Shown here in pieces: positions 47,619 through 56,324 of a DNA stretch of 64,000 nucleotides. Under the pieces are notes generated by a model, which was not told the DNA's origin, did not search any database, and saw nothing but the letters and a program-made list of their open reading frames with translations. Position numbers and translations under genes: made by a program. The stretch's first letter is position 1, and every line of letters starts with the position of its first letter. Origin of the DNA: Polyangium fumosum. GTDB taxonomy: Bacteria > Myxococcota_A > Polyangia > Polyangiales > Polyangiaceae. Location of the stretch: positions 46,493-110,492 of the forward strand of contig NZ_SSMQ01000042.1 of assembly GCF_005144585.1 (NCBI RefSeq), written 5' to 3'.

Positions 47619-48536
47619 TCAAGCCAGCGTGGCCAGGCGGCTCGCCATGTACCGCGCGGGCGACGTCCCGAGAGCTTTGCGAAACATGGTCACGAAGCTG
47701 CTCGCGCTCTCGTAGCCGAGGTCCAGCGCCACGCTTTGCACGGTCGCGCCGCGGGAGAGCTTCTGGAGGGCGAGGATGATGTGGAGCTGCTGGCGCCAGC
47801 GGCCGAAGCTCAAGCCTGTCTCCTCGACCAAGAGACGGTTCAAGGTGCGCTCGCCGACGCCGATTCGCTTCGCCCACGTCTTCGTCGTCGCGCCGTTCGC
47901 CGGATCGGCGGTCATCGCATCCACCAAACGACGGAGCCGCGGATCGGTCGGCATCGGCAGGCGGTGCTTCTCGATCGAAACCGTCGCGAGCTCGTCGAGG
48001 AGCACGCTCACCAGGCGCGCGTCCGGTCCTTCGAGGTCGTAGAGCGCGGGGCGCGTCGCCAGGCGAAGCAAGAGCTCGCGGAAGAGCGGCGTCACCGACA
48101 CCGCGCAGCAATCCTGCGGGAGATTCGGCGCCGCGCCGGGCTCGAGGAAGACGCTGTAACCCTCGAGCGGCGCGCGCGCGCGGATCCGATGCGTCACGGA
48201 CCCGGGGATCCACAGCGCCGATTGCGGCGGCACGATCCAGAGGGCGCTCGACGCTTCGCAGATGAGCTCCCCGCGCACCAGGTACATGAGCTGCGATTCG
48301 CGGTGCGCGTGAGGCTCGCTCTCGAGCCCGCCGCTCGCCATGCTGAGCCCCATCGCGTTCGCCGGCCGCGCGATCGCGGTCTTCACACGCCCAGGGGCCT
48401 CGAGCGCGAAACGGCTCGCGAGCGACGCGAGCGAAGACGCCGCGGGCTCGTTCGTCACCTGGACGTCTCCGTGAACCGTCCAGCCCGCCGGAGGCGCGCC
48501 CCGTGCCGCTGTCGCATTCTGCCGCTTCGCTGCCAT
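47619..48536 (-). CDS. AraC-family transcriptional regulator with cupin-type N-terminus
   Basis: 305 aa from ATG at 48536. The N-terminal half has a cupin-like sensor (ESEPHAHRESQLMYLVRGEL, PPQSALWIPGSVTHRI). The C-terminal 110 residues carry two helix-turn-helices: TKTWAKRIGVGERTLNRLLVE and VQSVALDLGYESASSFVTMFRKALGTSPARYM (quoted by its ends VQSVAL and SPARYM; the signature is GYES-x-SSFVTMF-K). It is divergent from the methyltransferase gene across 171 bp, which makes that gene the likely target. The ligand is unknown. The upstream extension to 49643 is antisense and rejected. Confidence 0.92.
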   Translation of the reverse strand: MAAKRQNATAARGAPPAGWTVHGDVQVTNEPAASSLASLASRFALEAPGRVKTAIARPANAMGLSMASGGLESEPHAHRESQLMYLVRGELICEASSALWIVPPQSALWIPGSVTHRIRARAPLEGYSVFLEPGAAPNLPQDCCAVSVTPLFRELLLRLATRPALYDLEGPDARLVSVLLDELATVSIEKHRLPMPTDPRLRRLVDAMTADPANGATTKTWAKRIGVGERTLNRLLVEETGLSFGRWRQQLHIILALQKLSRGATVQSVALDLGYESASSFVTMFRKALGTSPARYMASRLATLA

Positions 48537-48707
48537 GGCCGTTTTGCAAAACAATTTGTCATGATTTCGCAATGCGGTCAACGGCGCCAGATGCTTGGAT
48601 GCTCCCCCATGGCTGCGCCTTCCACCGCGCCTTCGGGCATCAGGCAATGCCTGGGAGGAGGGCGAGCGAATGCTCCGAGAATGTGTGTCCTTGACCCGAG
48701 GCCCATC

Positions 48708-49406
48708 ATGAAAACCGAACCCTTGACCGTCCTGCCCGACGCGCGGGTGCGCGCCGTGCTGCGGCGTCTCCACGACGAGGCCGACCGGCAGGTGCCGAGT
48801 GTCCTCCTCCACTTCCTGCCGAAGCTGCCGCGGATGCTCCTCGGCCGCCGCGTCGACGCCCCGGGCACGGAGCGCGACTTCGCCGACAAATACATCGCAA
48901 TCGAGCGCGACCAGGGAGCCTTCTGCTACCTGACGGCGCGGGCGCTCCACGCCAGGACGATCGTCGAGTTCGGCACGTCCTTCGGCGTCTCGACATTGTG
49001 GCTGGCGGCGGCGGTACGCGACAACGGCGGCGGCCGCGTCATCGGCACCGAGCTCGTGCCGGAGAAGGCGCGGCGCGCGCAGGCGAACCTGGAGGAGGCA
49101 GGGCTCGCGTCCTTCGCCGAGATTCGCGTGGGGGACGCAATGGACACGCTGCAGGCGGACCTCGGCGAGGTGGACTTCATGCTGAACGATGGGTTTCCCC
49201 TGCGCGCCCTCGACGTGCTGAAGCTCGTCGCCCCGGCCCTGCGTCCGGGCGCCGTGGTGGTGACCGACAACGTCGGCGTCTTCAAGGCCGACTACCGCGA
49301 CTACGTCGCCTACGTGCGCGATCCGCGCCACGGCTTCGCGTCGATGACGATCCCCTTCCGCGCGGGCACCGAGTACTCGGTTCGGCAACCGGCGCGCCCA
49401 GGGTGA
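48708..49406 (+). CDS. Class I SAM-dependent O-methyltransferase
   Basis: 232 aa from ATG at 48708 (an in-frame ATG at 48681 would add nine residues). The SAM-binding core is IVEFGTSFGVSTLWLAAAV (motif I), VIGTELVPEKARRAQANL (acidic residue after strand 2), IRVGDAMDTLQ and DFMLNDGFPLRALDVLKLV, with the family GAVVVTDNVG loop. This is the catechol/caffeoyl-type O-methyltransferase fold, but the metal ligand pattern is not complete enough to name the substrate. Divergent from the AraC gene; the PhyH-type gene follows in the same direction after 235 bp. Confidence 0.85.
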   Translation: MKTEPLTVLPDARVRAVLRRLHDEADRQVPSVLLHFLPKLPRMLLGRRVDAPGTERDFADKYIAIERDQGAFCYLTARALHARTIVEFGTSFGVSTLWLAAAVRDNGGGRVIGTELVPEKARRAQANLEEAGLASFAEIRVGDAMDTLQADLGEVDFMLNDGFPLRALDVLKLVAPALRPGAVVVTDNVGVFKADYRDYVAYVRDPRHGFASMTIPFRAGTEYSVRQPARPG

Positions 49407-49641
49407 TCGGGAACGAGCGGCAGCCCCGACGCGCGTTGCGGCGTTTATCGAACGCCCCGGCGACGTATCGCTTGCGTTGGTGCGTGAGGAGCGGCATCCT
49501 CTGTCTCGATGACGATGCGCTTCGCGGTCTTCTTGCTCGGCTGAGCGTGGCCCCCAGGCCCGCATGACTCGCCGTGTGCGCTTGCCCCCCCCATCGGAGC
49601 AAGTGCGCGCCACGTCTTGGCCCATTTGCAGGAGAATCGTC

Positions 49642-50433
49642 ATGCCCGATCGTCAGGCTGCGCTTTCGGAAGCGCAAATTGATCAATTCGTCCACGAAGG
49701 CTACGTCCGTATCGACGACGCCTTCCCCCGCGACATCGCCGATGCGTGTCGCGCCGTCTTGTGGCTCGCAGCGGGCTGTGCGCCCGACGCGCCGTCCACC
49801 TGGACCCGACCCGTTGTTCGTCTCGGCGAGCTCGCCGCGCCGCCCTTTCGAGCGGCTGCGAACACCTCGAAGCTCCTCAGCGCCTTCGATTCGCTCGTCG
49901 GCGTCGATCGCTGGTTGCCCCGCGTAAGCCTTGGAACGTTCCCCCTTCGCTTCCCGTCGCCCGAGGATCCGGGGGATTGCGGATGGCATATCGATCCCAG
50001 CTTCGGCTGGGAGAATGAGCCGAACTTTCTCGAATGGCGCGCCAACGTCTCATCGAGAGGGCGAGCGCTCTTGATGCTCTTTCTTTTCTCCGATGTCGGC
50101 GACGACGACGCGCCCACGCGCCTTCGCGTCGGCTCGCACGTCGAAATCGCGCGCCGCCTCGCGCCGCACGGAGAGCGTGGCCTCACGCTGGGCGAGCTGG
50201 CGAGCACGGAGTTCCGCGAATCCGCGCACCTGCCCGAGGCGCTCGCCACGGGCCGCGCGGGGACCGTTTACCTCTGCCACCCCTTCCTGGTGCACGCGGC
50301 GCAGCCGCATCGTGGCCGCGTTCCACGTTTCCTCGCCCAGCCCGCCTTGCTGCCGCGTGGGCCTTTCGACCCCCGCCGTACGGACGGCCAGGCCTCCGCG
50401 GTGGAGCGGGCCATCCGCCTCGCCCTCGACTGA
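49642..50433 (+). CDS. Phytanoyl-CoA dioxygenase (PhyH)-family oxygenase
   Basis: 263 aa from ATG at 49642, with GGAGAA about 8 nt upstream. Fe(II)/2-oxoglutarate-dependent fold: the HxD pair is H116/D118 in GWHIDPSFG, the distal histidine is in LCHPFLVHAAQPHRG (about 213-223), and the 2-oxoglutarate-binding Arg follows in RVPRFLAQP. The helical start (LSEAQIDQFVHEGYVRID) is typical of PhyH members. Possibly a tailoring oxygenase together with the methyltransferase upstream, but no biosynthetic core enzyme is present. It converges with the MpaB-like gene. Confidence 0.88.
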   Translation: MPDRQAALSEAQIDQFVHEGYVRIDDAFPRDIADACRAVLWLAAGCAPDAPSTWTRPVVRLGELAAPPFRAAANTSKLLSAFDSLVGVDRWLPRVSLGTFPLRFPSPEDPGDCGWHIDPSFGWENEPNFLEWRANVSSRGRALLMLFLFSDVGDDDAPTRLRVGSHVEIARRLAPHGERGLTLGELASTEFRESAHLPEALATGRAGTVYLCHPFLVHAAQPHRGRVPRFLAQPALLPRGPFDPRRTDGQASAVERAIRLALD

Positions 50434-50451
50434 ATTCGCCCGCGGGTAGCT

Positions 50452-51372
50452 CTACTCTCCGGCGACGGCTCGCTCGGCCCCCCTCTTTGCGAGAATTTCG
50501 AGCACTTTGGTGGGGCCGAGGCGGAGCCGATCATACCCCTCGGGGTAGGTCGGGTAGTTCCGGTAGATGTCGCTGTCCTCGAATTTACGCTCCTCGTAGA
50601 GCGAGACGTGGCGCGCGGCGCGGCGATAGACGGCGAAGAACACGCGAAGGGAGCGCGCGAGGCCAGGGTCGGGCTCGCGGAGCCCCAGCGCGTCGCGGAA
50701 CCCGGTATCCGCCGTGAGGAAAACGACCGCGGGTTCGAGGATCGGCACGAGTGCCGGCGGCAAGAGGCCCTGCACGGCGATGAGCAGACCCCGCGCGACA
50801 GCCTCGTTCTCGCTCGTGTAGCGTTGCGCGCGGCGCTCGTAGTCCTGCCGCCATGCGAAAAACGCCGCGCGGCTCTGCGGGATGTCGCGGATGTGCATGA
50901 GCTCGCCGAGCCGCCGGTAGAGGAAGTAAAACGCGTCCTTCTCCTTCTCCGTCATGGGCCGATGGCCCCATTTGTCGATGAAGAGGATGGGATCGAAGAC
51001 GAAGGTGCTCAGCGTGTAGAGGAAATCGTCGTTCGAGATCCGGTAGAGCCCGTGGATGCGGTTCAGGTGCTCGACCATCTCGCGGCTCGCGCGTGATTCG
51101 AGGCCGGGCCGGTGGATCTCGCTGAGAATGGCCTTCGTGTCGTCGAGCCGCTTCGGCCCCTCGCGCTCGTACTGCCCGGTCGCATGGAGCAGCTTGCTGA
51201 TGGTCGGGATCGTGAAGGTCCTGAGCTGCGCGATCTCCATCGCGAGGAGGATCTCGAACGGGAAGACATGGTTCGAGAGCGCGAAGATGATGGCCTCGTA
51301 ATCGCGCTCGGGATCGAGCCGGGCGATCTCGTCGTCCCAGCGGCGTGTGCGCAGAAAGATGGGCAGCTTCAT
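50452..51372 (-). CDS. Oxygenase MpaB-family protein (DUF2236)
   Basis: 306 aa. The all-helical domain related to MpaB and latex-clearing protein: SNHVFPFEILLAMEIAQLRT, IPTISKLLHATGQYEREGPKRLDDT (quoted by ends IPTISK and RLDDT), a R-x-x-x-IHGLYRISNDD histidine region and LSTFVFDPILFIDKWGHRPM. The family uses a heme b or flavin-like centre to oxygenate small molecules; the substrate here is unknown. No signal peptide. Its start overlaps the stop of the TetR-type regulator as ATGA, so the regulator probably controls it. Confidence 0.82.
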   Translation of the reverse strand: MKLPIFLRTRRWDDEIARLDPERDYEAIIFALSNHVFPFEILLAMEIAQLRTFTIPTISKLLHATGQYEREGPKRLDDTKAILSEIHRPGLESRASREMVEHLNRIHGLYRISNDDFLYTLSTFVFDPILFIDKWGHRPMTEKEKDAFYFLYRRLGELMHIRDIPQSRAAFFAWRQDYERRAQRYTSENEAVARGLLIAVQGLLPPALVPILEPAVVFLTADTGFRDALGLREPDPGLARSLRVFFAVYRRAARHVSLYEERKFEDSDIYRNYPTYPEGYDRLRLGPTKVLEILAKRGAERAVAGE

Positions 51373-52085
51373 CGGATGACCTTTCTGGGTTCGAGCATGG
51401 CGACGACGGACGCGACGACGACCTCGCGCCGGTGCTCGACGGAGCCGGGCAGCCCGAGATCGACTTCTTGCACCGCGTAACTCGTCACGAGGCTGGCGAG
51501 GACGCAGGCCGCGTCGCTCGAATCCGTGGGCAAAACGAGCAGACCCTCGGCCGACCGCTGGCCGAGGTAGCGCTCCACGGCGCCCGTCAAATACCCGCGG
51601 ACGTTCTCGTCCCAGATATGCCGGAGCTCGGGGGATTCGAGCGCGCTCGCATTCATGATGCGCGCCCCCGCCCGATACCTCGTCGCCAGGTCGAAGAGCC
51701 CGCCGACGACCCCGGCGAGCTCCGTGCGCGCTTCGGCGGTCGTGCTGGGAGCGGGCCCGCGGAGCGCGTGCTCGAGGGCTGCCACGCGGCGGCTCGTTTC
51801 GAAGAAGGCGCGCAGGAAGGACTCGATCTGGCCGGGCTCGGGGTTCGGCACCGGGAGTTTTTGAGGGGGCTCGTAAGGATCCGGCGAGGCGGCGGCGCGC
51901 CGCAACACCTGCTCGAACAACGCGTCCTTGCCGCGGAAGTAACGGTAGAGCGCCGGTTCGCTGACCCCGACGGCCGCGGCGACCTCCGAGAGCCGCGTAC
52001 GCCGATAACCGCGCGTCGCGAACAGCGCCTCGGCTTCGTCGAGGATGCGGGTGAACGTCGCTTCGGACTCGGCAGAGAGCGGCAC
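51369..52085 (-). CDS. TetR/AcrR-family transcriptional regulator
   Basis: 238 aa. N-terminal HTH: ILDEAEALFATRGYRRTRLSEVAAAVGVSEPALYRYFRGKDALF (shown as start ILDEAEALF and end YRYFRGKDALF). The C-terminal domain is a generic ligand pocket. A perfect inverted repeat 14 nt upstream of its ATG is the likely operator. The downstream MpaB-like gene is coupled by ATGA and the PPOX gene is divergent, so all three may respond together. Confidence 0.93.
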   Translation of the reverse strand: MPLSAESEATFTRILDEAEALFATRGYRRTRLSEVAAAVGVSEPALYRYFRGKDALFEQVLRRAAASPDPYEPPQKLPVPNPEPGQIESFLRAFFETSRRVAALEHALRGPAPSTTAEARTELAGVVGGLFDLATRYRAGARIMNASALESPELRHIWDENVRGYLTGAVERYLGQRSAEGLLVLPTDSSDAACVLASLVTSYAVQEVDLGLPGSVEHRREVVVASVVAMLEPRKVIR

Positions 52086-52098
52086 GGCCCTGATCCTT

Positions 52099-52117
52099 AG
52101 TTAGTCATTCACTAACT
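52099..52117. promoter_or_regulatory. TetR operator (perfect inverted repeat)
   Basis: AGTTAGTCATTCACTAACT: 7-bp arms AGTTAGT and ACTAACT around CATTC, the usual TetR operator size. It is 14 nt from the TetR start and 75 nt from the divergent PPOX start, suited to autoregulation and possibly both directions. Confidence 0.75.
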
Positions 52118-52191
52118 GCAAGAAAAATGCGGCGGACGCGCCCGAACAAAATGAAGTTGCAAGTCATCATCAAGAAGCGCAGGATGAGGGT

Positions 52192-53223
52192 GTGGAGTTG
52201 AAGACCATCGAAGCGCTGGAGCAGGTCGTTGGCAGCAGACCCCTTCCGGTCTTGATGAAGGCCATCGACATGCTCGACGTGCATTGCGTGCGTCTCCTCG
52301 CGCGCTCGCCGTTCGCCGTGCTGGGCTTCGCGGACGCCGACGGCCGCGCGCGCGCGTGGCCGGTGGGAGGCCCCCCAGGCTTTGCGCGCTCCATCGAAGG
52401 AACGCACCTGCGCTTTACGTTGCCCGAGCCCGCGGCCATCGATGTTCGCACCGGGTGCTCGCTCCTCTTCTTCATTCCGGGGCTGGGCGAGACGCTGCGC
52501 GTGAATGGCCGGCCCTCCCTCGACGGCGCGGAGCTGACGGTCACCGTCGAGGAGGCCTTCATGCACTGCGCGAAGTCGATTCTGCGGTCCTCGTTGTGGG
52601 AAAAGCCGGTGGAAACCTCGCTCCCGCGGCTCGCCGCTCCCTCGGGGCCGCTGGCCGACGCCGAGGTGCTGGCGTTCCTCTCCCACACACCCTTCGTGAC
52701 GCTGACCTCGTGGGATGCGCAGGGCGCCGGCGACGCAAGCCCCAAAGGAGATCCGCCGGGGTTCCTCAAAGTCGACGCACGAGGCCGGCTCGCCGTGGCG
52801 GACCGACCGGGCAACCGGCGCACCGACACGTTCCACAATCTGCTCGAACAGCCACGCGTCGCGCTGCTCGCGCTCCGGCCCGGCGACGATCGTGTGGTGG
52901 AGCTCTCGGGCCGCGCCTCGCTCACCACCGACCCGACCTTGCTCTCGTCGATGGTGGTCGAGAACAAACCGCCGAAGCTTTCGATGCTGCTCGACGTCGA
53001 ATTCGCGCGCCTCGTCCCCAGCGCGGCCGTGCGCGACGCACAGCTCTGGAACACGTCACGCCACGTACCCCGCAGCGAGCTGCCGAAGATGGCCGAGGTC
53101 TGCATCGACCACCTGAAGCTAAACAAGCAGAAGGGCCTCGCGGCCTCCGCCGTGCGCGCGCTCGCCTCGAAGACCGTGATCGGCTGGGCGCTCGAGCAGG
53201 ACTACGAAAAGAACCGCTACTGA
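52192..53223 (+). CDS. Pyridoxamine 5'-phosphate oxidase-like FMN-binding protein
   Basis: 343 aa from GTG at 52192. Two split-barrel (PPOX) domains in tandem: the first about 25-150 (SPFAVLGFADADGRARAWPVGG, LLFFIPGLGETLRVNGRPSL), the second about 160-310 (FLSHTPFVTLTSWDAQGAGDAS, LAVADRPGNRRTDTFHNLL, VVELSGRASLTTDP). The paired layout with GxxRVNGRA-like motifs is typical of this family, which includes many oxidoreductases of unknown substrate. Divergent from the TetR/MpaB operon, with the TetR operator in the shared region. Confidence 0.82.
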   Translation: MELKTIEALEQVVGSRPLPVLMKAIDMLDVHCVRLLARSPFAVLGFADADGRARAWPVGGPPGFARSIEGTHLRFTLPEPAAIDVRTGCSLLFFIPGLGETLRVNGRPSLDGAELTVTVEEAFMHCAKSILRSSLWEKPVETSLPRLAAPSGPLADAEVLAFLSHTPFVTLTSWDAQGAGDASPKGDPPGFLKVDARGRLAVADRPGNRRTDTFHNLLEQPRVALLALRPGDDRVVELSGRASLTTDPTLLSSMVVENKPPKLSMLLDVEFARLVPSAAVRDAQLWNTSRHVPRSELPKMAEVCIDHLKLNKQKGLAASAVRALASKTVIGWALEQDYEKNRY

Positions 53224-53268
53224 CGAAGGGCCCCTGCGCCTCGGGCGGGACGGGCGCGTGCGCTTGGC

Positions 53269-53297
53269 TTGACAGACACGTGCATATGCACTTAGAT
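53269..53297 (+). promoter_or_regulatory. MarR-type promoter with 12-bp palindromic operator in the spacer
   Basis: TTGACA (53269-53274) and TTAGAT (53292-53297) with a 17-bp spacer that ends in the perfect palindrome GTGCATATGCAC (53280-53291). The ATG is only 9 nt after the -10 element, so the mRNA would start about at the ATG, and the leader is absent or nearly so. The same palindrome recurs at 53818-53829. Confidence 0.8.
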
Positions 53298-53305
53298 GAG
53301 GGGCC

Positions 53306-53773
53306 ATGGCGTCCTCGACGGGTGGCCGGCCCACGGAAGCACCACTCGCCTCCAGCGAGACCCTCTGCAACTGCCTCGCCGTGCGCCAGGCGGCTCGCCA
53401 GATCACGCAGCTCTACGACGAGGAGCTCGCGGGGACGGGGCTTCGCGCCACCCAGTACGCCGTCCTCTCCCGCCTCTCGCGTATCGCCCCGGCGACGGTG
53501 CAGGACCTCGCCGAGGCGCTCGTGATGGATCGGACCACGCTCGCCCATAACCTGAAGCCCCTCGAACGAGAGGGCCTCGTCGTGATGGGCGTCGCCGCGC
53601 ATGACCGTCGGGTCCGGGAGCTCCGGCTCACGCCGGCGGGAACGGCGAAGCTCCAGGAGGCGCGCGTCGCGTGGGCGCGCGCGCAAGCCCGATTCGAACA
53701 CGCTTTCGGCGCGGAAGACGCCGCCGAGCTTCGTCGGCAGCTCGCACGGGCCGTCGAAGCCGTTCGCACCTGA
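53306..53773 (+). CDS. MarR-family transcriptional regulator
   Basis: 155 aa. The winged-HTH core is LSRIAPATVQDLAEALVMDRTTLAHNLKPLEREGLV, shown here only by its ends (LSRIAPATVQ and LEREGLV), followed by the DRRVRELRLTPAG wing (D-x-R). LCNCLAVRQAARQITQLYD is the dimerisation helix. Its promoter has an operator-like palindrome in the spacer, which implies autorepression. It heads a cluster with the hydrolase (23-nt gap) and MFS pump genes. Confidence 0.94.
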   Translation: MASSTGGRPTEAPLASSETLCNCLAVRQAARQITQLYDEELAGTGLRATQYAVLSRLSRIAPATVQDLAEALVMDRTTLAHNLKPLEREGLVVMGVAAHDRRVRELRLTPAGTAKLQEARVAWARAQARFEHAFGAEDAAELRRQLARAVEAVRT

Positions 53774-53796
53774 AGGTGTCCCCAAGGAGGACCTCG

Positions 53797-54972
53797 ATGA
53801 ATCGCCGTCTCAAAAAAGTGCATATGCACCTATCGACATGGGTGATGGTCACGCTGGGCCTCGTCGGCGCCGGGTGCGTGGCCTCTCCGCCCCCCGAAAC
53901 GCCGGCCCGGCCGTCGTCGAGCCCGCAGCCGACGACAGCCGCTCCTTTCACCTCGGCGGGCGTGATCGCGGCGAGCGACGGCACGGCCGTCTTCCACGAC
54001 GTGCATTTCGCCGACGGCCGCGTGCTCGACGAGGTCCGCATCCATTACGCGACGGCCGGCACGCCGCGCCGCGACGACCGCGGGCGTATCGTCAACGCCG
54101 TCTTGATGCTCCACTGGACGGGCTCGAGCGGCGACGTCCTGCAGGGGCGTGCCTTCGCGGACGCGCTCTATGCGCCGGGCAAACCGCTCGATCTCGCGCG
54201 TCATTACCTCGTCTTCATCGACGCGCTCGGGCACGGACGATCGAGCAAGCCGAGCGACGGGATGCGCGCGCGGTTCCCCTCGTACGGATACGAGGACATC
54301 GTCAGCTTGCAGCACCGCACCGTCACCGAGGCGCTCGGCCTCGACCATCTCCACGCCATCGTGGGGCTGTCCATGGGCGGGATGAACGCGTGGCAATGGG
54401 CCGTGCGCTACCCCGATTTCATGGACGCGATCGTCCCGATCGTCGCCCTCCCGGCGCCCATCTCGGGGCGCAACCTGATCTGGCGACGCTTCGTGGCCCT
54501 GCACATTCGAAAGGACCCCACGTGGGCCGACGGCAACTACACGAGCCCGCCGCGCGGGTGGACCGAGGCATTCCCCGTCTTCCGCATGATGCTCGACGGC
54601 GTCCCCCACCTCCACGAGACCGTGCCCGACCGCGACGCCGCCGACACGTTCGTCCGCGATGCGTCCGCGCAGGCCGCTCGTATGGACGCAAACGACATCC
54701 TTTACGCGCTCGAAGCCTCGCGCGACTACGACCCGAGCCCGGCGCTGGAGCGCATTCGCACCCGCGTCTTCGCGCTCAACTTCGCCGACGACGAGTTCAA
54801 TCCCGTCTCGCTCGGCATCCTCGAATCGAGCATGCGGCGTGTTCCTCGCGGGAAATACGTCATCCAGCCCGGCACGACCGCATCGTTCGGCCACTTCACG
54901 CAAGCGCACCCCGAGGTATGGGCCCCAAGGCTGGGCGCGTTCCTCGCCGAGCTCGAAGGAGCCACCCCGTGA
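53797..54972 (+). CDS. Alpha/beta hydrolase lipoprotein (homoserine acetyltransferase-like)
   Basis: 391 aa from ATG at 53797, preceded by AAGGAGGACCTCG. The basic start (NRRLKK), hydrophobic core and VGAGC give a probable lipoprotein signal. The fold is that of MetX/homoserine O-acetyltransferase relatives: LMLHWTGSSGD, VFIDALGHGRSSKPSDG, nucleophile Ser in IVGLSMGGMNAW, acid Asp in NFADDEFNPVS, His in GHFTQAHPEVW. An export signal makes a role in methionine synthesis unlikely. The second palindrome lies in codons 8 to 11. Its stop overlaps the MFS start as GTGA. Confidence 0.85.
   Translation: MNRRLKKVHMHLSTWVMVTLGLVGAGCVASPPPETPARPSSSPQPTTAAPFTSAGVIAASDGTAVFHDVHFADGRVLDEVRIHYATAGTPRRDDRGRIVNAVLMLHWTGSSGDVLQGRAFADALYAPGKPLDLARHYLVFIDALGHGRSSKPSDGMRARFPSYGYEDIVSLQHRTVTEALGLDHLHAIVGLSMGGMNAWQWAVRYPDFMDAIVPIVALPAPISGRNLIWRRFVALHIRKDPTWADGNYTSPPRGWTEAFPVFRMMLDGVPHLHETVPDRDAADTFVRDASAQAARMDANDILYALEASRDYDPSPALERIRTRVFALNFADDEFNPVSLGILESSMRRVPRGKYVIQPGTTASFGHFTQAHPEVWAPRLGAFLAELEGATP
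53818..53829. promoter_or_regulatory. Second MarR-type palindrome inside a signal-peptide coding region
   Basis: GTGCATATGCAC, identical to 53280-53291 and 21 nt after the hydrolase start codon, encoding V-H-M-H. Two identical 12-bp palindromes about 540 bp apart flanking a MarR gene are unlikely by chance. It could act as a second operator or as a roadblock. Confidence 0.65.
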
Positions 54973-56324
54973 CGACCTCCTCCTCGAAACCTCGACCCAT
55001 CGAGACGTTGCTCGTCGTCGGGATCGCGAGCGTCCTTTCGTCGCTCGATCTCTTCGTCGTCAACATCGCCTTCTCGTCGATCAAGGAGAGCTTCCCCGAC
55101 ACGACGAACCAGGCGCTCTCCTGGGTCCTCTCCGCATACTCGATCCTCTTCGCCGCGATGATGATCCCCTCGGGTCGACTCGCCGATCGGTATGGGCGCA
55201 AGCGTGTTTTTCGCCTCGGCCTCGTCGTGTTCGGCATCGCGAGCGCGGCGTGCGCGCTCGCCCCGAGCGTCGCGATGCTGGTTTTCGCGCGCGCCATCAA
55301 GGGCGTCGGCGCGGCGATGATGGTTCCCACGAGCCTCGGCCTCGTCCTCGCGGCCTATCCGCGCGACAAACACACGCAAATGGTCGGCGTGTGGGCGGCC
55401 ACCGGCGCGGTCGCGGCCGCGCTCGGCCCGGTCGTCGGCGGTGCGCTCGTCCATCTCGATTGGCGCCTGATTTTCCTCATCAACGTGCCGTTCGTCGCCG
55501 TGGCGACCTGGCGGAGCAAAGGGCTCGTCGACACCGATTATGGGGGAGGGAAGACGCCGGATCTTTGGGGCTCTTCCTTGCTCGCGCTCGGCATCGGCGC
55601 GATCGTCGCGGCCATTTCCTATGCCCCGGAGTGGGGCCTCGCCAGCCCGCGGTTCGTCGTGACGACCTCCGTCGGCGTCGTCCTCCTCGCGTGGTTCGTA
55701 TGGCGCTGCCGGACATCCGCGTCCCCCGCGCTCGATTTGCGACTCTTTCGCATCCCGACATTCGCGGTCGCCACGATCGGCATGGGCTGCTTTTACATCG
55801 GCTTTGCGATGATGCTCCTCGGAGGCACGTTGTTCCTCACTTCGGTCTGGCGCTGGGACACGCTCGTTGCCGGCGCGGGATTCGCGTGGGGACCCGCGAC
55901 GGCGGCCGTCACCGCGCTCGTGGCGGGCCGGCGAAACGTGTCGCCGAGGTATGCGACGATCCTGGGGGGCTGCCTCTTCGTCCTCGCGTCGTTTTGGTGG
56001 TACGCAATGCTTGACGAGGCGCCTGCATGGCCGACGCACTTCCTGCCCGCGTCGCTCCTCTTTGGTGCGGCCGCGGGGATCGCGCAGACGGGCTTCCTCG
56101 CGGGAGGAACGGCATCCCTCCCGGCGTCCGAATACGCGACGGGCACCGCCATTCTCAACACGGCGCGCCAGCTCGGCGGGGCTGTCGGCGTCGCGCTCTT
56201 CGTGGCGCTCACCGGGACGGCGACCCTGGCCTCTCAGTATGCTCCCGCGTGGCTCTCGATCGCGGGCTTTGGCCTCGTCACCTGCCTGTCGTCCTTCGCG
56301 CTCCGAGCGCCCCGCACGGCCTGA
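54969..56324 (+). CDS. MFS transporter (DHA2, EmrB/QacA-like)
   Basis: 451 aa from GTG at 54969 (GTGA overlap with the hydrolase stop). About 12 to 14 membrane helices: LLVVGIASVLSSLDLFVVNIA, motif A GRLADRYGRKRVF, motif C GPVVGGALVHLDWRLIFLIN and the late GMGCFYIGFAMMLLGGTLFL (ends GMGCFYIG, GGTLFL). The D in helix 1 (SSLDLFVVNIA) is characteristic of the DHA2 drug:H+ antiporters. It likely exports the compound sensed by the MarR protein; the substrate is unknown. Confidence 0.9.
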   Translation: MTTSSSKPRPIETLLVVGIASVLSSLDLFVVNIAFSSIKESFPDTTNQALSWVLSAYSILFAAMMIPSGRLADRYGRKRVFRLGLVVFGIASAACALAPSVAMLVFARAIKGVGAAMMVPTSLGLVLAAYPRDKHTQMVGVWAATGAVAAALGPVVGGALVHLDWRLIFLINVPFVAVATWRSKGLVDTDYGGGKTPDLWGSSLLALGIGAIVAAISYAPEWGLASPRFVVTTSVGVVLLAWFVWRCRTSASPALDLRLFRIPTFAVATIGMGCFYIGFAMMLLGGTLFLTSVWRWDTLVAGAGFAWGPATAAVTALVAGRRNVSPRYATILGGCLFVLASFWWYAMLDEAPAWPTHFLPASLLFGAAAGIAQTGFLAGGTASLPASEYATGTAILNTARQLGGAVGVALFVALTGTATLASQYAPAWLSIAGFGLVTCLSSFALRAPRTA

